Shown: one piece after another, positions 44,113 through 52,105 of the stretch | How positions within the stretch are numbered: position 1 is the stretch's first letter | How the letters are laid out: every line of letters starts with the position of its first letter | Source of the DNA: Straminergon stramineum | Taxonomy: Eukaryota > Streptophyta > Bryopsida > Hypnales > Calliergonaceae | Assembly: GCA_963920665.1 (NCBI GenBank) | Contig: OY987265.1 | Coordinates: 8,003,001-8,067,000 of the forward strand | DNA: 64,000 nucleotides | Direction of reading: 5' to 3' | The notes under the pieces: model-generated | Databases searched by the model: none | What the model saw: only the letters and a program-made list of their open reading frames with translations | What the model was told of the DNA's origin: nothing | Program-made: the position numbers and the translations under genes

Positions 44113-47009
44113 TTTTCTGATCATTGGAACAAATAAGTGTCTTTACAAATGAGGAGAAGGAAAAATGGGGACCCCTGTGGAACTCGGTGAACGACGACTT
44201 CAACAAGCACTTGAGGTCCAAGGCAACACTAAAACATTTGGTTGACCACAAGTTCTACATCTGCGATGGGAATCACCGGAGGGTTACATGGATGAATCAC
44301 ATTGACCGCCTGCACAAGTCAGTCAGAGAATGGCACATCTCAATAAACTCCATCATCTTAGACACGAGAAATCGTATTGGTGTTGCAATGCAAGTCATGC
44401 ATGATATCAATAAGTAAGACCTTTTATGTTTTAGTGGGAATTGTTTTTTATTTCAAAATTATTCGGCATTGTTTAGGGTTGATGTATTGATTTGATGTTC
44501 ATTGTGTATTTCATGGGAATTGTTTTTTAGGCACATCGAGAATTCCCACGTAAAGATCAACTTGGTGCACATGCTATATTGTGTCTAGAAGTATGGGGTC
44601 ATGGAACTAGACAAGTTCAATGAGCTCCTTAGTCCGGAAGAGGAGAAGACTTGCCAACAAAGTACACGAAAGACTTGGTATACTATGCCACTAGAGGTTT
44701 TTACTTTGTTTATTTTCAAGGTATATGTTTCATATTCGTTTGCTCTTAATTTTGTATTAAGAATTATTTCTATGATCTCTATAATAGAATTACCTTAAGT
44801 CCCATTCTAACATATTGTTTGTCATTGCATCCAACAAGATAATGTTGCTGCGGTTCGAAAATATAATGAAGATACTGCTTTGGATGAGTTCTCTAAGGAG
44901 GGTGTGACGGCAGCTATGAGGAATTCTATCAAGGAATCAACGAAAAAGTTGTATAAGAAGTTATCCAAGATAGCATCCGTTGCCAATCCCGCCCTTGGTC
45001 GGGATTGGATGGAGGAGGTATAATGCATTTCTATTCGAGTTTGTGAAGTTACTATGTGCAATTGAACTCAATTTTTAATCTTATGGCCTTCAACTTCTCG
45101 TAGATCGAAAGGCACTGGAGTCTTTATACTCAACTGGAGTTGATCTAGAAGAAGCTTCAACTGATAGGCACTACCAATGTAAGTCCAATTCACAAAGTGA
45201 AATGGCTGAAGTGGATTAATGCCTCAGGTCCATCATGAGAGGTACGCCGATTTCCTCCCCGCCTAATTTATGAGGAGAAACTAATGCTCTTCCTTTGCAA
45301 GGCATGTTGGTATGCCGGGGTAAAATTTTTTACATTCCTATGGTTGTTCGTTACATTGTGTTGTCATTTGTGGCTTTTATTTTATACTAGAATCATTATA
45401 TCCATTGTTTACTCATTCGAGGAATGACCTCATGTGTTTTTGCTTTTGTTTACTCGACTATCAAATGGAGGAGGTATGCATGGAGATGTTTGATTCCATT
45501 GTTCGGGCTGACAATATTCCAATCAACTACTCAGTCCCCACTAAACCCCAAACACTCATTGAATATTTGGAAGGGTGGAGAATGAAGCTATGGGATCATG
45601 CATACACGGGGATATTCAAGGGGAGTGAGGCCTTCAAAAAGTTAGATTCCTTCAAGGATTATAGGGGAGCAATTCTGGCTGTGAAGTGATTAATATACAA
45701 GTTTGGCTCTAGTTATTCTTTTTTTTTTGTTGTAATTCTTTCATTCTCTTATATTTGGTTGTCTACACGTCCCGCTACTTCTCCGCCCTCTGCCATTATT
45801 TTTTTTCTAGCATTGCGGTTGTAGTTTAGTATTTTTTTGGATTTCAACATCGCCCGCGAAGGGACCCTGTTGAAAGCGTCATAGTACCGAGAGATATGTT
45901 TTGACACAAGAATTTATGACCCAAATGCCGCTAAGTCCAATGCCTTCCTATACTTGTACGTGCAGTTTAGTGATTCTAGTTTAAGCGTTTCCTTAATCGT
46001 TTTCATGTGCAATTTGTAATATCTACTTGCCTTCTCAATTTTCATCATGGATTTCGAATATTGGAATAAACGTAAGAACCAACTAGTATTTGTTTACAAC
46101 ATTGTAGGTCTTGACCGCATTCATGTTTCTATTCTTACTTCACTTTCACATCTTACTCACATGTGCAGGTATTTCAAGTTCGAATTGTATGACAAGAAAG
46201 TCATAGAGAAGGCAGACTTACCACTATTCCTCACCACTTGGTTGGACTGTTCTTCTCCTGACTACATGTTTTCCCCATACCAGCTGAAGAACTGGACAAC
46301 TCCGCATCTCCTAGCTTGTCCATGGTATTTGGAATGCAACCAAGGCTTCACTCCCCAAGATGAAGAGCAACTCTTTCAGAGATTGAAAGATACAACAATC
46401 TTGGAGCCTGAATTCGATGAATTCAAGGGATTGGACGCTGAGGCCAAAGCTAAAGCCATTATGCGATGGGAACTTTCCGATAAGAAGAAGGAGGACCGGT
46501 GGGAGGTGGCCAAGAAGAAAACTGAGGAGACTAAGAAGAAGAGGCTTGCGGCTAAAGTTGAGAAGGCCAAGAAAAAGGGCACGAAGAGGAAGGCAAGGAC
46601 ACCATTGCAGGAAGCAGTAACAAGTGCCACTGATGTGAAAGATACTTCATCAAGGTTCTCTCTTACTCAGGAGCGCCTCCTGCATGGACCGACACCAACA
46701 ATCCAGAATTTGGACCTTGTCCCTGACATTGATGAGTGTATTATCAACTTATCCATGGGTAGTTTGAACAGTTCAAGGAAGGGTCCAAACTCTACGTTTT
46801 ACCAAGACGTCCTAAATTTCCCGGATATGGTAAATTTTTCTTTTGACTTCGCTTGACATTGTGAACTCTAACCCAATTACAAAAGTAGAATTGAAGTTCA
46901 CTCAGTCCATTTCTTTAGCACATTGTTGTTCTTCAATTGTCCATTCAAGCTACATTATTGATGATTTTTTCACTAATTTATTTATTCTATCTTTAATTAT
47001 TTGGTGCAG

Positions 47010-48006
47010 CATTCAAGAGACAAGGACCGGTACTTCAAGGGTACTCTTTGCTCGCAATTAGCAGTCAACTTGATCATTGTCGACGTTCTTGAAGGTCTTC
47101 ATGTTCCTACCATATCGGTTCACCCGGGCCCTATTCCAAAGTGGAATGAGTTTGGGGATGAATACTTGATGCCCATTTTTGACTTTGCTCTTGAGTATTT
47201 GCAAGACCGTGGCAATATTCTGATCATGTACCCTTCTAGTCGGACCCACAAAAGCCATGTTCTCAGATGCTGTGAAGAATACGGGTTCAAGATTGTCCAG
47301 ACATGGTTGGGCATAAACCGTTTACATCTCACATCCCCAGAGGATCCAAATCTGATGGTAAATTATATTTCATGGATTCCATGTTTGTCTTTAATTTGCC
47401 TTTCAATTGGATTACATTCTTACCCAACTTCTTTTGTAGACTATGAGGTTCACCATCTCTCTTGTGGTGAAAGATAATGCGCCCCCATTTTCTTTCCAGA
47501 AGGTTCCATCTCATGATGCGGTTGGTGTAAATGTTGCTAAAGACGACATCCTCCAGAACTTTTGTGGCAAAGATGACGTGGCTATGAATGGCGACAAACC
47601 ATGGCGGGGTCCTCGTGAGAAGGCCCAACCTTTCATGTAGATGCTCATCAAGGCATGTTCTTAGCGTGGAGACATCATTATGGATTGTACTGCAACTATT
47701 GGTTTGTTTCTTACTTTCCTTTTCGGTTTGTTTCATAAAAATAGGTCATCTATTCAGTTTCATTGCCACTTGCTCATATGTGCTTGGTTTCTTATCAAGT
47801 TCCAGCATTCAGGCTTGCCGAGCTATACGTCATCATATTCTTGCTTTTGAGGAGGATAAGGCTATCTTCAACGCTCTCATTGCTCCAGTCATGCGCACTA
47901 CAGTGGTTACTCAAGCTCAACCATCTCGCTTGGTTGTTGCTTCCATTGATCTCGATGAGGAGGAGGTACTACCCCAACGTATCATGAAGACTTTCCAATT
48001 CAGTAA
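47010..48006 (+). other. Methyltransferase-like domain, motifs in order IV then I
   Basis: Exon 9 reads NLIIVDVLEGLHVP (motif IV position, D at 47082), then FGDEYLMPIFDFALEYL, GNILIMYPSSRTHK and CCEEYGFKIVQTW. This spacing fits the strand after motif IV in PF01555-type N4/N6 methylases. Exon 10 ends RGDIIMDCTATIG and exon 11 continues SSIQACRA and HILAFEEDKAIFNALIAP, the SAM-binding motif I (family D-x-F/T-A-G-T/S-G) and the acidic motif II. IV before I is the beta-class order. The usual D/S-P-P-Y/W is D-V-L-E here and the glycines of motif I are partly lost, so this copy should be inactive. Methylase is the best reading; the modified base cannot be told. Confidence 0.6.
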
Positions 48007-48380
48007 GTAAGTTCATCTTTAATGTCCTTGACTTCAAATCTTTATCACCATGTATAGGTATTTTGTTCAATTGTCCTAATGTGTTCTTTCCTGCTTTGTG
48101 TAGGCAAGCCCAAGATGTAAAGAACCGCAAATATATACCGTTCTTTGCGGCATCGAGCTTTTTCCCAAGCCCTCCTAAACCATATAAGCTCCCGGTCAAT
48201 GCTAAGGCCATTTCCAAGGATCCTGTTGCTTTCAACCCTAGAATAGCTTCTACGGCCCATTCCATAGATCCCCGCATTCTGGATTTTGTTGATGATTGTG
48301 CTCTAGAGTCAGACTTGCAAACATCCGTCAGTGAGGGTAGTTCAACCTCAACCCACTCTAGTTCCAGTACGGACATATAG

Positions 48381-48540
48381 TACTCTTGTGTTTCTACCAC
48401 ATGATGGTAGTGCACAATTTGGAGATTTTTGGTTTTCATTTCTATCAGATCTCGACTTTGTTACAATTTCCATGTCGTAGTCTCTAAATGAGATTGTGTT
48501 TCCAACATGTAATTCTAGTAGGATTACTGTGAACCAAGAA
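48381..48540 (+). other. 3' flank of the ParB-methylase gene
   Basis: Follows the TAG at 48378-48380. No clear polyadenylation signal pattern is visible to me. Confidence 0.3.
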
Positions 48541-48768
48541 CACCATGTTTTTGACACTCATCGTGCATTTTCTTCACCATGTGACTAATTAATCTACTGA
48601 CACTTTTGAATTCCTAAACTCCCTGCCCTTTCATAAACAGACAATGACATTGTTATCAAAATGTCTTTGTGATGAAAGGGCAGGGAGACTATTACTTCAA
48701 TGGTGCCCTGTAGAATGAATATGTCATATGCTGTAGAGAATGCACGGTGAGTATCAAGAACATGGTGA
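48541..48768. repeat. Fold-back inverted repeat of about 230 bp
   Basis: Outer arms: CACCATGTTTTTGACACTCA at 48541 and onward pairs, with few mismatches, to GAGTATCAAGAACATGGTG ending at 48768. Inner arms: CTCCCTGCCCTTTCAT (48619-48634) and ATGAAAGGGCAGGGAG (48672-48687) are perfect complements. The whole can fold into one long imperfect hairpin, as in a fold-back MITE or a hairpin RNA precursor. Confidence 0.7.
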
Positions 48769-49350
48769 GCTTGTGGGCACTTTCTAATATTTCCCTTAGG
48801 AATTTGTGACCCTACACGTATTCCTAAACTTATAGGGCTTCCAATTAAATATAAACATTTGTACCCCGATTGATTTTGATTATGAATAAAATTTAGAATC
48901 GTTGAATATAAGGACTTCAATGTGTTCCCTTTTTCAAAATATGATTTGATTTACGTCTATAGAATGCATGAATCATGGGCATTGTTGTGAATCCATTGAT
49001 ATGAAGACGTATAGTATACAATTGATATCCCAAGCATGTGTATGCTAGTTTGTTCAAGTAATAAATATGTAATTGCGCATCCTCTTCTGCAACTATTATG
49101 CTTACATCATATCCACAAATTGGTGAGGTCATCTCTCCACTTTAAAGACTGGACCCTTTGAAATTTCATGGTTATAGGTCAACATGGGATACTTAAATTT
49201 TGGAGACTAAAATTTTGACACAAATTAATTCCACGGTTTTAGGAAACCTAAAACCACGGTTATAGGCTTCATTCTTTTTACATAAAGTATTTGCTCCCTG
49301 CTTGCTTTTTCCTGCTCCATGCTCCATGCTCACATACTAGCATTCCCCAA
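48769..49350. other. No recognisable gene
   Basis: Short frames on the minus strand (48594-49132) have no known motif and overlap the inverted repeat. Nothing supported. Confidence 0.4.
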
Positions 49351-49493
49351 GATTTGGAGAAAAAGGAGTTTTGAGGGTAGATTTATAGATATTTAAGGTA
49401 TTTAAGGAATTAAGGGTACCATAGTTATATACAAAGCATTACTAGAGCAAAGGCGTAGTACTATTCCAAACATATTCACAAATCTTTGTGACA
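49351..49493 (+). repeat. LTR-like repeat, copy D (3' end only)
   Basis: GATTTGGAGAAAAAGGAG, GGGTAGATTTATAGATATTT, a GCATTACTAGAGCAAAGGCG block and CACAAATCTTTGTGACA follow copy A base by base with few changes. Only the last 143 bp of the repeat are present. Confidence 0.75.
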
Positions 49494-49917
49494 CCAATAT
49501 GGGGAGTTCACTCAATGTATTCAATGTATATCACGTGCAATAAAATCTTTGATCCCCTACTTTACATTGTAAAAATCAACACTAGTAGAAAAAATCAATG
49601 CCCAAATCAACAAAAAAATATTGATTTTTTTTTGTTGATTTCGACGTGTTGTTTTTGGATATTATTTAACAAAAACTTATTAACTTTTTTGTTAACGTGG
49701 ACACAATTAAACAAAAAATTGTTAATTTCTTTTAAGAAAATTTTGTTGATTTACACAACTAAATAAAAATAAAAATAGAAAACCTTGAATCACCAACTAA
49801 TGAAAAGTTGACACATGGCATACAATGACAAATTAGAAAATTTGCCTACTCGCCATTGTCACCAATGGGGTAGCACCACCTCAGCAAACCTGCCATGTAA
49901 GTGGGTAGGCACCAAGA

Positions 49918-49977
49918 GGGTTCGAACCTTGGACCTCATGGTTGAGGTCCAAGGGGTCCATCCATTGTACTAAGCAT
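49918..49977 (-). repeat. tRNA-derived SINE-like piece with A- and B-boxes
   Basis: The minus strand reads TGCTTAGTACAATGGA (A-box-like, 49962-49977), a perfect 12-bp hairpin CCTTGGACCTCA/TGAGGTCCAAGG (49927-49954) and B-box GGTTCGAACCC (49918-49928). Spacing fits internal RNA polymerase III promoters. It is not a foldable complete tRNA. Confidence 0.45.
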
Positions 49978-50799
49978 GGAGTCAAGTGACCATGATGGGA
50001 AAAAAAATTACTTAGTTCGTTTCTCAATTGTCTTTTTCTTTGTTTGTAATTTCAGCCAACTTCGGCGACCATTTTAGTATAATAAAATAACTTTTTTCCA
50101 AAAATTTAGAACTAAATAAAGTTGTAAAGTAAAGTTATATTCCACTTGTAAAAATCTATTTTCAATTTGAAATCTCCAGTCAAACGTTATGAACAAAATT
50201 TAGAGAAGATGTTTGAAATGTTAAAAAACTATTCATTCCAAACCCTCTTTGAACTTTGTCCATGACTTTTGATTGAAGATTCAAAATTGCAAATGAATTT
50301 TTGGAGGTGAAATTTAACTTCATTTTTCTACTTTTCAAAGTTTTAAGTATTTTGGAAAAAATTATTTTACTATACCGAAAGGGCTACTGAAGTCCACTAA
50401 TTTTAATAAACATAGAATTGTTCATGATTAAGTTAAAAAAAATTCTATAATTCCAACCGTCATGATTTATATCAACATTCAAACGGTTGGAATGGTAACC
50501 AAATGATGAAAATTTATTTGAAATTCTTATGAGTTAAAAGAACAAAAAAAATTTATTCATATTTATTTTTAATAAATAGTTTCAATGATGAAATCTAACC
50601 ATTAGGAACAAGATAAAACTATTTTTGAAATCCAAGCATGTACCATATCTAACAAATGATGAAGTTTCTTCTCTTACAATTTTGGAAGGGTATATTATAC
50701 AAAGCTAATTAGAAGTTGGATCCTATAATTGAATTCATTGAAAAAATAAACATATATAAAAATTCTAGCCTACTTTTGACTTCTCATATTTAGAAAAAA

Positions 50800-51440
50800 T
50801 TGTGGTTAGGTCTCAACATATGTAAGAATTATAGATGTTAAAAACTTCAAATTTGAATAATTCTATTCAACAATTCAATTTGAATTTGGAATTGTTCAAA
50901 TTTCATTACTATAAAATTGAAAACTTGAATACAAAGTAAATTAAGAATTTAATTATGGAATTGAAAGATCCCAATCCCAATGGTTGTAATGTTGTAATAA
51001 ACAATTTGCATTTTATGATTTTATTTTTTTCAAAAAAACTTGAAAATTCAGTTAAATAAACAACTTCAAAGTTTATTTTAGAGTGAAGATTCTGTAACTA
51101 CCTGCAAACTAAAACTCCTCAAAACTTTCATCTCATTAATTAAAATGGAATGATTCAAAGCTTTCCATGTATACATAAATCAAAAATATTTATTTCTGAA
51201 AAAAGTGTTTTTTTAAGAATTTTTTGAATTGCCCAAAAATCAATGAAAATTGCATATCATATAATAATTTTTTAATCATGTTGTCAAAAGTTATGAAAAT
51301 TGTTGTGCCTTAAGGCTACCTCTTGGGCACATGTTGTGTAAAAATTTTAAAGAAAAAAAAAGAAAAAATTTCATTCATAATGAGTTACCAGAAACTATTA
51401 AGTTGCCAAAAAATGTAGTTTGGACCTTTAGGGATTAAAA
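50800..51440 (-). mobile_element. Reverse-oriented relative of the 26.4-kb TTAA element (partial)
   Basis: Its minus strand starts TTAATCCCTAAAGG (51425-51438) and then follows 26437-27050: TTTTTTGGCAAC, GAGTTTTAGTTTGCAGGTAG, ACTCTAAAATAAACTTTGAAG, GTTTATTACAACA, CCATTGGGATT. Similarity fades near 50800 and the far terminal repeat is missing. Confidence 0.6.
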
Positions 51441-51685
51441 TCAAACAATATTCTACATAAATTTGAATATAATGAAAATTTTGTATTCCTATTTTTCATA
51501 AGATTCCAAAAGATACCAAAAGATTCCAATAAGATCCTATATAATTACTTACTAATTTTTGAAGAAAAATGCACTAGAAAGCTAAAAAAATTTGGACCCC
51601 CTATTTCATATTGTAAAAAATAATTTTCAATTTTCAATAAATGAAATCTCATATGAAGTTTATGTATAGCAAAGTTGGATGCTAT

Positions 51686-51855
51686 CACTAGTAAAAAACA
51701 ATGTTTCCATCAACTAAATTCAATTGACATGTTTTTTTGTTTTCTATCAAAGAACACAAAATATGCACTAACTATAATGTAGTTTTTTTTATGGTAGAAA
51801 ATAGAAAAACACATCAATTGTATTTGATTGACATAAATGTTGTTTTCTACTACTG
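51686..51855. mobile_element. CACTA-type MITE, 170 bp, with TAT target duplication
   Basis: Starts CACTAGTAAAAAACAATGTT and ends with its complement-like AACAACATT region (...GTTTTCTACTACTG). The two ends can be paired for about 50 bases, including TCAATTGACATG against CATCAATTG. TAT lies on both sides (51683-51685 and 51856-51858), a 3-bp duplication typical of CACTA elements. No coding capacity. Confidence 0.8.
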
Positions 51856-52105
51856 TATAGTCATCTAAATGCACTCTTGATAAATGTTTGAAGTTAAAAA
51901 AACAACCATTTCAATTCAATTTTCAATTATGTTTTTAGAGGTGGTATTGACTTTAATTGAATTAAGAATTTTTTTCAAATTAAAGATATAATGAATATGT
52001 AACAACACTCAAAAACTTGGAGTTAAATAAAACTTTATTACAATTTAAATAGGGGGTTGAAAAATCACTTTATCACACGTGATATACATTAAGTACATTG
52101 AGTGA

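Larger units (their letters stand above)
40505..44129 (-). mobile_element. hAT transposon inserted in the ParB exon (about 3.6 kb)
   Basis: CAAATTAGTG at 40495-40504 and CAAATAAGTG at 44130-44139 are a 10-base near-duplicate at the two junctions, compatible with the 8-bp target duplication of hAT elements plus chance. The host reading frame continues across. Terminal inverted repeats are weak by eye; clustered ACCGG repeats lie inside both ends. The transposase (40862-43082, minus) is broken, so this copy is not autonomous. Precise ends are uncertain by a few bases. Confidence 0.7.
40114..44413 (+). other. ParB-like exon split by a hAT insertion
   Basis: The left part (40114-40503) encodes an acidic run and RIPLCRFIPMPMVHP, followed by LEQQFVHGYEED and FYVSIVDEQGQ, which fits the start of a ParB N-terminal fold. 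The right part (44139-44413) encodes FTNEEKEKWGPLW, then FYICDGNHRRVTW at 44250-44290. The G-N-H-R-R box corresponds to the G-E/H-R-R box of ParB/Spo0J proteins. It continues with LDTRNRIGVAMQVMHDINK and a consensus GTAAGA donor. Both parts are in the same frame around the shared residues Q-I-S-V, so the exon was continuous before the hAT element entered. In bacteria this fold binds CTP and DNA; that role is not shown here. Confidence 0.65.
34061..48380 (+). pseudogene. ParB-like domain / DNA amino-methyltransferase-like fusion, 12 exons, disrupted
   Basis: Inferred exons: 34061-34162, 39611-39934, 40114-40503 continued at 44139-44413, 44531-44696, about 44838-45017, 45104-45319, about 45471-45685, 46169-46829, 47010-47357, 47440-47702, 47800-48006, 48114-48380. 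Junction phases agree at most borders and introns are mostly GT-AG. The product, about 1,200 residues, has an acidic N-terminal part, a ParB-like domain (RIPLCRFIPMP, then DGNHRR), a Lys-rich coiled-coil segment (exon 8) and a methyltransferase-like domain (motif IV region in exon 9, motif I in exons 10-11). It ends in a Ser/Thr-rich tail. Bacterial and phage ParB-methylase fusions act on DNA; the substrate here is unknown. Six in-frame stops, two large insertions and a lost splice donor after exon 10 make this copy a pseudogene. Exons 1 and 5 and the 5' end of exon 7 are least certain. Confidence 0.7.
49508..52105. mobile_element. TIR element of about 2.6 kb, non-coding, with nested repeats
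   Basis: TCACTCAATGTATTCAATGT at 49508 and its complement ending at 52105 begin a terminal inverted repeat that can be followed, with decline, for about 75 bases (through CCCCTA and TTGTAA words). Inside are a SINE-like piece, a reversed relative of the 26.4-kb TTAA element, and a CACTA-type MITE. I see no transposase and no clear target duplication, so the superfamily is open. Confidence 0.55.

Noticed and set aside
46376..46630. Minus-strand 84-codon frame
   Set aside because: Antisense shadow of the Lys/Glu-rich exon 8; the Phe/Leu-rich product is an artefact.
47058..48439. Minus-strand frames of 66 to 156 codons opposite exons 9-12
   Set aside because: Shadows of the methylase exons; the plus strand has the motifs and splice sites.
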